Source of the DNA: Candidatus Iainarchaeum sp.
GTDB taxonomy: Archaea > Iainarchaeota > Iainarchaeia > Iainarchaeales > JAAZKV01
DNA length: 64,000 bases
Assembly (NCBI GenBank): GCA_026397015.1
Contig: JAPLVR010000006.1
Coordinates: forward strand, 156,081 to 220,080
Direction: 5' to 3'
Part shown: piece after piece, positions 8,990-18,354 of the stretch
Layout: each line of letters opens with the position of its first letter
Numbering within the stretch: the stretch's first letter is position 1
Position numbers and translations under genes: made by a program
Notes under the pieces: model-generated
Database searches by the model: none
Seen by the model: only the letters and a program-made list of their open reading frames with translations
What the model was told of the DNA's origin: nothing

Positions 8990-9423
8990 AAGTTGAAGGG
9001 CAGGATTGGTTCTATTCAAAAACAGTTAAAGAACATTTTATGAAACCGAAAAACTTCCTGAATGATTTGAAAGAAGTCAAAGGTTTCAACGGGTACGGAA
9101 AAACCGGCAATATGAAATGCGGGGACGTAATGGAAATGTGGATAAAAGTTGCTGACGGAAGGATAAAGGGGTGCAAATGGCGGACTTTTGGGTGCGCCTC
9201 TGCAATTGCGTCCACTTCAATTCTTTCCGAAATGGTTACGGAAAAAGGCGGAATGAAAATCGAGGATGCGTTAAAAATAACGGGAAAAGAAATAATGGAA
9301 AGGCTCGGCGGATTGCCCGCGGTGAAGGTTCATTGCTCCGTGCTTGGGGACCAGGCGCTAAGAGAAGCGATAAAGGATTATGAGAAAAAACAAAGCAATA
9401 AAAAAACAAAGCAGAACAAATAA
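8986..9423 (+). CDS. iscU: IscU/NifU-like Fe-S scaffold
   Basis: KNFLNDLKEVKGFNGYGKTGNMKCGDVMEMWIKV...CKWRTFGCASAIASTS...KVHCSVLGDQAL; start at 8986 overlaps the iscS stop. Confidence 0.93.
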   Translation: MKVEGQDWFYSKTVKEHFMKPKNFLNDLKEVKGFNGYGKTGNMKCGDVMEMWIKVADGRIKGCKWRTFGCASAIASTSILSEMVTEKGGMKIEDALKITGKEIMERLGGLPAVKVHCSVLGDQALREAIKDYEKKQSNKKTKQNK

Positions 9424-9443
9424 TTCAAAAGAAGGGATTTGAA

Positions 9444-9785
9444 ATGGGGTCCGTGCAATACATAATTGTAAACAAAGGAATAAACATGAAAAATGGGAAA
9501 ACCTGTGCTCAGGTTGCACACGCTTCTCTTGAAGTGCTTGACAAGGTCGACCCCGAAATAATCAAGGCGTGGAGGCTTCAGGGAATGAAAAAGGTTGTAC
9601 TGAAAGTTAAGGGTGACATGGAACTGCTCGAATTGTTTGAAAGGGCAAAAAAGGAACTGCCCTGCGCGCTGATAACTGACGCGGGGCACACACAAGTTGC
9701 TGCAGGGTCGAAAACCTGTTTCGCCTGCGGGCCGGTGGAAGAGGCGAAAGGCGCGAAATATTTTAAGCACTTAAAACTGCTTTAG
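9444..9785 (+). CDS. pth2: Peptidyl-tRNA hydrolase, Pth2 type
   Basis: QYIIVNKGINMKNGKTCAQVAHASLE...ALITDAGHTQVAAGSKTCFACGP. Confidence 0.92.
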   Translation: MGSVQYIIVNKGINMKNGKTCAQVAHASLEVLDKVDPEIIKAWRLQGMKKVVLKVKGDMELLELFERAKKELPCALITDAGHTQVAAGSKTCFACGPVEEAKGAKYFKHLKLL

Positions 9786-9794
9786 ATATTTTAT

Positions 9795-10409
9795 TTAACC
9801 CCTCAATTGTTTGTTCAACTCAGCAACTCTCTTTTTGAGCGATTCAGCCCTTTCTTTTTCAACTATTTTTTTTCTTTTTGCCTGATCTAATTCACGCCGC
9901 TTTTCAATCTGCAATCTTCTTTCTCTTGGCTTGACAGAGGACAAATCGCGAAGGGTGGTAAGTGTATACATTGAAATTGGTTCGTATTCGAACCTATTGT
10001 TAACAACCCCTGTTACCCCAAGTTTTTGCAATTCACCAAGCCTAGCTTCAATTTTTTCATATGCCTTTAAACCATGCTCCCTAACCAAAGATGCCATGAG
10101 TGAAGTATCTGCTGGACTAATTGTGGCATGCCCTTCAAAAGCAATTATAGTCGGATTAAATACCCTGTTCAAATTTGCTTGATATTTTTTAAGCCTCTTA
10201 AGCCTTGATTTAACGGCGACAGGGGCAGAAACCTTTCTAATAAATCCCTTCACACCACTGCTTCTTTTTTCCATCTCTCTTATCGGCAAATAACCTTCCG
10301 AAATCTCCCGATTAACTTTCTTCCTAAAACTAAATCTTCTTACCACAAAAACACCCCTTACCAGAAGATATTCGGCGCAAGAACAATATAAACTTTTCCA
10401 AATGCCCAC
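9795..10409 (-). CDS. Hypothetical protein; start uncertain
   Basis: Long ORF with charged C-terminal coiled-coil-like segment. Confidence 0.45.
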   Translation of the reverse strand: MGIWKSLYCSCAEYLLVRGVFVVRRFSFRKKVNREISEGYLPIREMEKRSSGVKGFIRKVSAPVAVKSRLKRLKKYQANLNRVFNPTIIAFEGHATISPADTSLMASLVREHGLKAYEKIEARLGELQKLGVTGVVNNRFEYEPISMYTLTTLRDLSSVKPRERRLQIEKRRELDQAKRKKIVEKERAESLKKRVAELNKQLRG

Positions 10410-10488
10410 ACAATGAGAATTACTACATAACTTGTTTTTGTTTCATTTGTAGAATGATTTAATAAAAACAAACGAAAATATTTGTTTC

Positions 10489-11259
10489 ATGAAAAAAAGC
10501 TTTATCCAGCAGATAGACAAGTTAATACAGGAAAGCGACATACTGCTGGAAATACTTGACTCGCGGTTTCCTGACAAAACGAGAAACGAAAACCTTGAAA
10601 GAAAAATAATTCGAAAAGGGAAGAAACTGATTGTTGTTCTGAATAAGGCCGATTTGCGGAGCAAGGAAGAGCTTGAAAGCGTGAAAAAAGAAGTTACGGG
10701 GCAAGTAAAGGCAAGGGTTGTTTTCCTCTCAGCAAAGGAAAGGAAAGGAATAAATCTGTTAAAAAAAGAAATCGAAAATGCAAAAGGAAAAAATGGAAAA
10801 GCCATAATCGGCTTGATTGGTTATCCGAATTGCGGAAAAAGCACGCTCATAAATGCGCTCGCTGGAAGCGGAAGGGCACGGGTTGGAGTTTCAAGGAAAG
10901 CGGGTTTCACACGCGGACTGCAAAGAATAAAAATTGATGAGGGCGTTTATTTGATTGATGCACCCGGAATAATCCCAATTGATAAGAAAGACGAATTTGA
11001 TTTGTTCTTGGTAAGCGCAAGGAATCCGAACCAATTGAATGACATGGAAACAATTGCGGTAAAGTTGGTTCAATTTTTGGGAAAGGAAAAAATCGCCGCA
11101 AAATTTGAAATTAAGTTGAGTGAAATTAATGAGGCGGATGAAGAGGAAATCCTTGAGATGATTGCGATAAAAAAAGGGTGGCTCGCAAGCGGCGGAAAGG
11201 GAAACATTGAAAGGGCTTCGAGGGAACTTTTGGAAATATTTCAAAGAAATGAGATTTAA
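10489..11259 (+). CDS. Circularly permuted YlqF/RbgA-like GTPase
   Basis: NKADL (G4) precedes GYPNCGKSTLINAL (G1) and DAPGI (G3). Confidence 0.88.
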   Translation: MKKSFIQQIDKLIQESDILLEILDSRFPDKTRNENLERKIIRKGKKLIVVLNKADLRSKEELESVKKEVTGQVKARVVFLSAKERKGINLLKKEIENAKGKNGKAIIGLIGYPNCGKSTLINALAGSGRARVGVSRKAGFTRGLQRIKIDEGVYLIDAPGIIPIDKKDEFDLFLVSARNPNQLNDMETIAVKLVQFLGKEKIAAKFEIKLSEINEADEEEILEMIAIKKGWLASGGKGNIERASRELLEIFQRNEI

Positions 11260-11287
11260 ATATTTAAATAATAAGAATGCCAGCAGA

Positions 11288-11405
11288 ACTACAATTGCGA
11301 AATATTCTCAATTATTTTTTTCAACAAAACCTTTTTTTTAAGGGATTTTTCCTTTGAGAGGCGAAGCTTGAGTTCCTCCAAAATATCCTCATTTGACAAT
11401 TTCAT
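11288..11405 (-). CDS. Possible 38-aa charged small protein
   Basis: ATG-to-stop ORF MKLSNEDILEELKLRLSKEKSLKKKVLLKKIIENISQL in an otherwise empty 240-bp gap. Confidence 0.25.
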
Positions 11406-11500
11406 AAAAAATCAATTCCCTAAAAATCAAATCCTTACTAGAAAATTTCTGAAATGAATTGTTTTTAAAGCAACCTCAAAACAAAAAAATGCGCAAAAAA

Positions 11501-11917
11501 TTAACCCTTAGCAAGCTTGAGCTGCGACTGCGTTCCAAGGATTACGCCCAAATCAACTGAGTGAAGCTTCGCATCGTGCAAAGAAATCATAAAATTTTTT
11601 CCGGCTTTGTGAAAGGCATCCGCGCGGACAAAAAGCCAGCCGTGATTTGGAATCTTCCATGCAATAAAAAACTCTGCGCCCGCCGTTTCAGCCCAGCCGA
11701 CTTCTTCGGCCATATTTATGTGAGGGATTGCGAGGTGCTTTCCCTTCCATGCCTTGCATTCAAAGGCAATAATACGCCCTTTTTTTAGGGCGATAACATC
11801 CGGGCAGGGAAGCGGATTTACCCCTGAACCGGCTACGCGCGTAACGGCAAAACCAGCCCTGAAAAGCTCCTTAATGAGCTCCCTTTCCGCATTTGCACCC
11901 TTATTGTAGTGAGTCAT
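11501..11917 (-). CDS. hjc: Holliday junction resolvase Hjc
   Basis: KGANAERELIKELFRAGFAVTRVAGSG...PDVIALKKGRIIAFECKAWKG. Confidence 0.92.
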   Translation of the reverse strand: MTHYNKGANAERELIKELFRAGFAVTRVAGSGVNPLPCPDVIALKKGRIIAFECKAWKGKHLAIPHINMAEEVGWAETAGAEFFIAWKIPNHGWLFVRADAFHKAGKNFMISLHDAKLHSVDLGVILGTQSQLKLAKG

Positions 11918-11985
11918 TTTGCACCGCCAAAAATGGATAAATTTATATACACTTTATTGGGAAGGTCTTTTATACATAGGCAGAA

Positions 11986-12267
11986 TTGTTTGTGTTTGAA
12001 GTGGAAACAATAATAAGTTTGAGAGTTTCAGCGGGCAGAGGAAAATTCTCCATGCGCTGGAACGATGAAAAAAAAGTTTTGTTTATCGAAACTAAAGGAA
12101 AGGCTTTGAAAGGAAAAGCCAATATTGAAATTTTGAAAGAAACAAAAAAATTCTTCAAAACTGAAACGCAGATTGTTTCCGGCGAAAAAAGCAAAAATAA
12201 AAAATTGAAAATAACGGCTTCCAATGAAGAAGCCATGAACAGGCTTATCACAACTAATTCTGCATAA
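11986..12267 (+). CDS. DUF167/YggU-family protein
   Basis: 93 aa; GKALKGKANIEILKETKKFF...TQIVSGEKSKNKKLKI pattern of DUF167. Confidence 0.7.
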   Translation: MFVFEVETIISLRVSAGRGKFSMRWNDEKKVLFIETKGKALKGKANIEILKETKKFFKTETQIVSGEKSKNKKLKITASNEEAMNRLITTNSA

Positions 12268-12428
12268 GTAAAAAAATAAAGTGGAAAAATTGCGGCGCAA
12301 ATTTTTACAAAATAAAGGTGCTGCAAAATTTCAAAAATAAAAGTACAGTACAAAAATAAAAATCGAAGAAATTCGAAAATAAAAAAAGCATTTTAAAAAA
12401 TGCAAAAAAATAAAGGAGATGATTAGCT

Positions 12429-13862
12429 ATGGCTAAAACATATTTAGGAACTGTAAAATACGAAATACAGGCGAACTACGAAGTTAGCGGAGTGGTTGAA
12501 AAGCCTGACATTGTAGGGGCAATATTCGGACAGAGCGAAGGGCTGCTCGGAGAGGACATGGATCTCAAAGAACTGCAGCAGAACGGAAAAATAGGCCGAA
12601 TAGAAATAACCGTAAAAAAAGGAAAAGGCACAACACACGGGGAAATAATAATTCCGAGCTCGCTTGACAGGGTAAAGACAAGCATCCTTGCAGCGGCAAT
12701 GGAAACCGTTGAAAAGGTTGGGCCGTGCGAAGCGAAAGTAAAGGTCAACAAAATAGTCGACACGCGAAAAGAAAAAAGGGAGATTATAACGGATAGGGCA
12801 CAGCAACTCCTCAAACAAATGATGAAATTTGAGGGGGCTGAAAGCGGCGAGCTCGCGGAAACAATCAAGGCGGGAGTCAGAACCGAAAAAGTAATCAACG
12901 TTGATGGAATGGCTGCTGGGCCGGAAGTTGAGGAGAGCGACTCAATAATAGTGGTTGAGGGAAGAGCGGATGTTCTAAAACTTTTGAGTTACGGAATAAA
13001 AAACGCGGTTGAAATGAACGGAAGCAATATTTCAAAATCACTAATTGATTTGTGCAAATCAAAAACTGTGACTGTTCTTACCGACGGCGACCGTGGAGGA
13101 GAGCTTAACGCGAAAAAACTTTCACAGCTTACGAAAGTGGATTTCGTTGCAAGCGCACCCGACGGAAAAGAAGTCGAAGAACTAACCCAAAAAGAAATCC
13201 TTCAGGCGCTGAAAAAAAGGAGGCCCGCCGAGGAAATACTCGGAAAAGAATTCAGACCATACAGAGAAACAAGGGAGGGGAGTTATCAAAGGGAATACGA
13301 ACCAAGATACGGGGAAGAAAGGCGCTATGAAAGGCCGAGAAACCCTTACGGGCACAGAGGTTATGACGGCGGGCATGAAAGGCCTTATGGGAGAGCGCAC
13401 GAAAACAGAGGCTATGACAGACCCTTCCATTCAAGAGAAAGAGACAATTTTGGAAGAGGGGCCCCAAGGCACTTCGACCGCAGAGAAAGAAGGCCGCACT
13501 TCGGAGGAGACTTTAGAGGCGGATTCAGGGATCAGTTCTTTGAACCAAGGCCAATGCCCCAATATGAGGCGCCGCAGGAGATTCCCAAGGACATCCTCGC
13601 ACTCAAAAAAGACCTTAATTCGCTCAAAGGAAAACTGAAGGCAAGGCTTTTTGATGAAAAGAAAAAGAAAATCAAGGACGTTGCCGTAAAAGAAATGCTC
13701 GAGGCCCTGAAAAAGACGAAGAAAAAAGTCGACACAATAGTTTTCGACGGAATAATAACTTCGAGAGTAATAGAAGCAGCCGAAGAAAAAGGCGTGAAAA
13801 ATATTGTCGGAGTCAGGAAAGCAAACGTGCATTCAAAAACAATAAAGATGTACACGCTGTAA
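12429..13862 (+). CDS. dnaG: Archaeal DnaG-type primase with Arg/Tyr/Gly-rich linker
   Basis: IIVVEGRADVLKLL, VTVLTDGDRGGELNAKKL Toprim motifs and archaeal DnaG N-terminus. Confidence 0.95.
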   Translation: MAKTYLGTVKYEIQANYEVSGVVEKPDIVGAIFGQSEGLLGEDMDLKELQQNGKIGRIEITVKKGKGTTHGEIIIPSSLDRVKTSILAAAMETVEKVGPCEAKVKVNKIVDTRKEKREIITDRAQQLLKQMMKFEGAESGELAETIKAGVRTEKVINVDGMAAGPEVEESDSIIVVEGRADVLKLLSYGIKNAVEMNGSNISKSLIDLCKSKTVTVLTDGDRGGELNAKKLSQLTKVDFVASAPDGKEVEELTQKEILQALKKRRPAEEILGKEFRPYRETREGSYQREYEPRYGEERRYERPRNPYGHRGYDGGHERPYGRAHENRGYDRPFHSRERDNFGRGAPRHFDRRERRPHFGGDFRGGFRDQFFEPRPMPQYEAPQEIPKDILALKKDLNSLKGKLKARLFDEKKKKIKDVAVKEMLEALKKTKKKVDTIVFDGIITSRVIEAAEEKGVKNIVGVRKANVHSKTIKMYTL

Positions 13863-13944
13863 AACAGCTACACGGAAAAAGAGCAAAAAAATTAAAAGCC
13901 GAAAACGGAAAAGGAAAGCGATTGCTTTCCTTTTCAAAAAAGAT

Positions 13945-14412
13945 TTACCTCTTTCTTCTTCTGGCGAATCCTGATTCTACCGTTAATTCTTCAATCGGAA
14001 TCACTATTGAAGGATTTGCCCACGCAAACAGCCCTAACAACAGAACTATCGCCCAAACAAAGAACTGGCTAATCGGCCCTATTAATGCCGTCCAGAATTG
14101 CCTCTGCGTCAGCCCGGAATGGTCGCTCAAAACCTGCGCACCACTAAGCTGATACAATGTGTTCCTGCAATCCTGATACCTCAGCTCGGCTGAAATGTAA
14201 TCCGGATTGTTTTCCATCGGCAAATCCCTTACCCCTGAGGTTTCAACGCACGTGCTGAATCCCTTGAGGGCGTTCCAAGAGTCAAACATCACCGCACCCG
14301 ATTTTATGAGCATCAAAACTGATAGCACAATCAGGAAGGCGCCTATGAGCCTTGGCAGCTGGGCATTCTTAGAACCTATTCTCAAAAAAACCATCTGCCT
14401 CAAAACGATCAC
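13945..14412 (-). CDS. Hypothetical membrane protein (two TM segments)
   Basis: Hydrophobic LIGAFLIVLSVLMLIKSG and ALIGPISQFFVWAIVLLLGLFAW. Confidence 0.55.
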   Translation of the reverse strand: MIVLRQMVFLRIGSKNAQLPRLIGAFLIVLSVLMLIKSGAVMFDSWNALKGFSTCVETSGVRDLPMENNPDYISAELRYQDCRNTLYQLSGAQVLSDHSGLTQRQFWTALIGPISQFFVWAIVLLLGLFAWANPSIVIPIEELTVESGFARRRKR

Positions 14413-14544
14413 CTGATTCTAATAAGAAAACCTACTATTTAAATGTTCGTTTCGCCAAAAAATTCCTTGAAATAAGGGTTTCCCATCTGAAGGTTTAAAA
14501 AAACAGCGCAACAGTTTTTATTTTATAAAGCAAATTAATAGCCA

Positions 14545-14620
14545 ATGCCGAGCAAAGCGAGGCATACTTTGTCGAGCGCAGCGAAGACAATGCTCAAGTG
14601 CCAGCTGATTGAGCAGCTGG
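14545..14620 (+). repeat. Cluster of three hairpins in the predicted tRNA-Val leader
   Basis: ATGCC..GGCAT (14545-14565), TTGTC..GACAA (14569-14590), CCAGCTG..CAGCTGG (14601-14620), downstream of TTTTATAAAG. Confidence 0.7.
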
Positions 14621-14690
14621 GCCGGTGGTCTAGCGGTATGACATCACCCTTACAAGGTGAGAGTCGACGGTTCGAATCCGTCTCGGCCCA
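14619..14690 (+). tRNA. tRNA-Val(UAC)
   Basis: GGGCCGG..., TCACC-CTTACAA-GGTGA anticodon arm, T-loop TTCGAAT. Confidence 0.95.
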
Positions 14691-14739
14691 TTTTTCATAA
14701 TAAGCATTTTAACTATTTTTTGAAACGCGGCGAAAAAAA

Positions 14740-15420
14740 ATGAAAAAACTCGTTTATGTGATGCCTCACAAATCCGGCATTTTGTATCTTAACTTCGGGG
14801 CGGAATGCCTGAATAATTGCAGGTTCTGCATAAAGAGGTTCGAAAATTTTTACGGAAATGCTCTGGAAACGAATTATTCTCCAAAATTGATAATTGAAAT
14901 AAAAGAGGAATTAAAAAAAATTAAAATTGCCAATAAAAAAACCAAAGAAATCGTTTTTTGCGGAATCGGCGAACCTTTTCTGCACTATGAAACCTTAATA
15001 GAAATTGCGAAATTTTGCAGAAAATTGTTTGGCGAAGGGATCCAAATAAGGGCAGACACCGCGGGCCTTTGGTGGGGCGCAAACAAAAACCTTTCATTTC
15101 TCGATTACATAACAGGATTGAGCGTCAGCCTGAATGCCGAATCGGAAGAAAAATACGAACAAATGTGCCAGCCGAAAATTCAAAACGCTTACGGCATTCT
15201 GATGGATTTCCTAACGACATTGTCAAAAGAAAAAAAGAAAAGAAAAAAGTTTCCGAAAATAAGGCTGACAATAGTTGATACCTCGGACAAAAAATCAATG
15301 CCTGAAAGAAAAAAAGGCGACCGAGCAGGGGATTGCCCTGTTCCAAATTTTGAAAAGTGCGAAAAAATTGCCGAAAACCTCGGATTTCCACTGGAAGTAA
15401 GAAAATTATTTAAAAAATAG
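14740..15420 (+). CDS. Radical SAM protein (TatD-linked-like)
   Basis: AECLNNCRFCIKRF CxxxCxxC cluster, FCGIGEPFLHYE. Confidence 0.8.
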   Translation: MKKLVYVMPHKSGILYLNFGAECLNNCRFCIKRFENFYGNALETNYSPKLIIEIKEELKKIKIANKKTKEIVFCGIGEPFLHYETLIEIAKFCRKLFGEGIQIRADTAGLWWGANKNLSFLDYITGLSVSLNAESEEKYEQMCQPKIQNAYGILMDFLTTLSKEKKKRKKFPKIRLTIVDTSDKKSMPERKKGDRAGDCPVPNFEKCEKIAENLGFPLEVRKLFKK

Positions 15421-15508
15421 CAAAGAAATTATTTAAAAAATCCGATTAAGAGCGAAATCTAATCGAAGCGCTTTTATATATCTTTAATATAATCTATGTG
15501 TCTTTGCC

Positions 15509-17302
15509 ATGAAACTTTGCACAAACAATACAGCCGGGAAACTGATTGCACTGCTTTTATTTATTGTACTCGCGGCGCCGGTTTTTGCGGCGGATACCGC
15601 GAGCAATTTCTACCCAACCACCATCGGAAATCTTACCGCAAATGTAAGGGTATATGGCTGGGGAATGGTAAGCGGTTTGAAAGACGGGCAGGAAACCACA
15701 GTGCAGGTGCTTACTTTCCAAGAATCGCCGCTGCAAAGCATGGAATTAATCAGGGAAGCACTTTACATAAACGGAAAAGTCATTCTGCCAAAAAGAATAA
15801 CCGACGAATTCGGGAACAACTACGCAAAATTCACAATAACTGAAAATGGGGATTTTAATTATGAACTGATTGCAAAAATAAATGTATCATCATTGATTTA
15901 CAAATTGGAGGACTTTAATTTAAGCGACGCCCCTCAAATCCCGGAAAATGAAAAAATTTACATAGCACCAAGCCAAAAAATTGAGAGCGATTCGAGCGAG
16001 ATAAAAACGCTCGTAAAAAACAAGCTGCTTGAAAAAGGATTCATTGAAACACTGAACAAAACGGTTTCATGGGTGAATGATTATGTGCAGTACGCCGAGG
16101 GAAAAGACTTTCAGGAGTATTACGTTCTGCAAAAATCCGCAATTGAAACCCTGCGCAACAAAAAAGGAGTCTGCGATGAATTCGCAAACCTGGGCGCGGC
16201 AATGCTGAGGGCAAAAGGAATTCCCACGAAAATAATAATAGGCATAACTTTCGACGGAAAAGAATGGGGAAACCACGCGTGGATAGAGGTAAAAAATAAC
16301 AAGGACGAATGGATACCATCGGATCCGACTTTCAGGGAAGCGGGTTTTGTGGATGCAACGCATATAAAGATGGGTTCATACAGCGACGTTACCCTTTCGC
16401 TTGCAAAGGCATTTTACCCGGCGAATTCAAACATTTTCTTCTACACCCAAACAATCCCGGAAGTGCGAATCCTTGACAAAAAATATTTTGACGCAGTCAA
16501 TGTTGAAATAGAAAATGCAGAACTAAAAGAAAAAAGATGGAACAACATTAAAGTAAGGGTAACAAATAAGACAAACGGCGAAATTATTGCACCTGTTTCC
16601 ATGCCGGAAAAGTTTTCAAGCCTTTATGTCAGGGAAACCAGCAAAGTCGTTTTTCTTAATCCGAATGAAACAAAAGAAGTTGATTTTCTGATATACCCTG
16701 ACATAATCTTAAACAATCAAGTTGCAACAGCAAAACTGAGAATAAACAGCCTCTCAGAACCAATTGAAAAGGACTTTACAATTGTTTCATCACTCCCGTT
16801 GGAAAACGGCGAAGTAAAAGTAAATGATTTAACGCCGATAATTTCCGGAAATGATTTGAAAGTTAATATTGAGATTGCCAATTATTTTACAAAATACTCT
16901 TATGTGAATGTAACTATTTACGATGGCGATTCAAACCTTTCCTCGAAAGAAAGCGTTCTGCCATTCATTTTATCCGACAACAATAGGACGCCCGCCGTTC
17001 AAAACATAATAAAGGAAATAAAATCATTCAAAGAACAAGCATACAGCATAAAAGTTGAAACGCCAACTGAAATATACCTTCAATCGGTTTATCCGGTGAA
17101 AACAAACAGCGTTTCTCCAAACGAAAAAGACAAAAATGAGAGCGGAGGCGAAAACGCGATAATCCAGCACATAACGCCGCAAAAGGAAGAAACACTCATT
17201 GAATACCTTACAGGACACCCTGCGATTCCCCTGGGAATAATTCTGTTCGGAATACTTTCCGCGCTGCTAATAGTAGTTGGAAGAAACAAAAGATACATAT
17301 AG
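15509..17302 (+). CDS. Secreted/membrane-anchored transglutaminase-like protein
   Basis: Signal-peptide-like N-terminus, GVCDEFANLGAAMLRAKGIPTKIIIG...NHAWIEV (Cys-His core), C-terminal TM. Confidence 0.8.
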   Translation: MKLCTNNTAGKLIALLLFIVLAAPVFAADTASNFYPTTIGNLTANVRVYGWGMVSGLKDGQETTVQVLTFQESPLQSMELIREALYINGKVILPKRITDEFGNNYAKFTITENGDFNYELIAKINVSSLIYKLEDFNLSDAPQIPENEKIYIAPSQKIESDSSEIKTLVKNKLLEKGFIETLNKTVSWVNDYVQYAEGKDFQEYYVLQKSAIETLRNKKGVCDEFANLGAAMLRAKGIPTKIIIGITFDGKEWGNHAWIEVKNNKDEWIPSDPTFREAGFVDATHIKMGSYSDVTLSLAKAFYPANSNIFFYTQTIPEVRILDKKYFDAVNVEIENAELKEKRWNNIKVRVTNKTNGEIIAPVSMPEKFSSLYVRETSKVVFLNPNETKEVDFLIYPDIILNNQVATAKLRINSLSEPIEKDFTIVSSLPLENGEVKVNDLTPIISGNDLKVNIEIANYFTKYSYVNVTIYDGDSNLSSKESVLPFILSDNNRTPAVQNIIKEIKSFKEQAYSIKVETPTEIYLQSVYPVKTNSVSPNEKDKNESGGENAIIQHITPQKEETLIEYLTGHPAIPLGIILFGILSALLIVVGRNKRYI

Positions 17303-17336
17303 CCTTTTAAACAATAACAACAAAAATTATTTTTAT

Positions 17337-17513
17337 GCGACCGTAGTCTAACGGTTATGATTCAACCTTGCCAACGGCCTTTTTAGAAAAAAGGCCGGCG
17401 AAAAAAACTGGCGAAAATGCTTCGCACCAGCAGTCTTTATGAAAAAGATCAACAAAAAAATTAGAAAAAAGAGCAACCAGGTTGAGGCCCGGGTCCAATT
17501 CCCGGCGGTCGCA
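17337..17513 (+). tRNA. tRNA-Gly(GCC) with 105-nt intron (17374-17478)
   Basis: Exons GCGACCGTAGTCTAACGGTTATGATTCAACCTTGCCA and AGGTTGAGGCCCGGGTCCAATTCCCGGCGGTCGCA; split at 37/38. Confidence 0.88.
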
Positions 17514-17537
17514 TTACTCAAAAAAATTGGTGGTTAA

Positions 17538-17681
17538 ATGCAGAAAAAATTTGTCAAAATCTGCTCGAAGTGCAGAAGCGAAAACATAAAGCAAAGACTT
17601 CCGCAAATCACGAATTCTTGGATATGCAACAACTGCGGAAACACAAATTTTAGCCCAATTGAAATAAAGAAAGGAAAATAA
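17538..17681 (+). CDS. Small two-CxxC zinc-ribbon protein (47 aa)
   Basis: MQKKFVKICSKCRSENIKQRLPQITNSWICNNCGNTNFSPIEIKKGK; absent from the ORF track because of its length. Confidence 0.65.
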   Translation: MQKKFVKICSKCRSENIKQRLPQITNSWICNNCGNTNFSPIEIKKGK

Positions 17682-17697
17682 GTGAAAAAGTGATTGA

Positions 17698-18354
17698 ATG
17701 AGAACAAAAATAGCATTAATTTTCGGGCTTGTCCTGCTTTCATTCGCCATCGCAATTTATTCATACCAATTCATGCCGGACCAAATGGCTTCCCACTGGG
17801 GAATAAGCGGCGAGGCGAACGGCTATTCGGACAAAATGTTCGCGACATTTTCAATCCCTGTGCTTATCGCTGTTTTTACGGCGATTTTTTTGCTTCTGCC
17901 AAAAATCGACCCCATGAAGGAGAACATAAAAAAATTCTATTCTTATTATGAAAAATTTGTAATTGTTTTTATCGGGTTCATGCTTTTTTTGCAAATAATG
18001 ATGCTGCTGTGGAATGCCGGCATGAAAATAAGCTTTAATTTAATCCTTCCGATTGCGATGGGCGCGCTATTTTACTTTTTGGGAATTCTGCTCGAAAAGG
18101 CGAAAAGAAACTGGACTATAGGGATAAGGACTCCGTGGACGATGAGCAGCGAAAAAGTTTGGAACAAGACGCACAAGCTGGCGGGAAAGGTGTTTCGCGC
18201 AGCCGGAATAATTTCCATAATCGGAGTGCTAATTCCGGTATATTCATTCCTTTTCGTAATATTTCCCGTAATGCTGGCTGCGACATATCTGATAATTTAT
18301 TCATGTTTGGAATACAAGAAGGAACCGAAAGGGAAACGCAGAACTAAACGATAG
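17698..18354 (+). CDS. SdpI/DUF1648-family membrane protein
   Basis: QFMPDQMASHWGISGEANGYSDK and IGIRTPWTMSSEKVWNKTHKLAG. Confidence 0.8.
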   Translation: MRTKIALIFGLVLLSFAIAIYSYQFMPDQMASHWGISGEANGYSDKMFATFSIPVLIAVFTAIFLLLPKIDPMKENIKKFYSYYEKFVIVFIGFMLFLQIMMLLWNAGMKISFNLILPIAMGALFYFLGILLEKAKRNWTIGIRTPWTMSSEKVWNKTHKLAGKVFRAAGIISIIGVLIPVYSFLFVIFPVMLAATYLIIYSCLEYKKEPKGKRRTKR

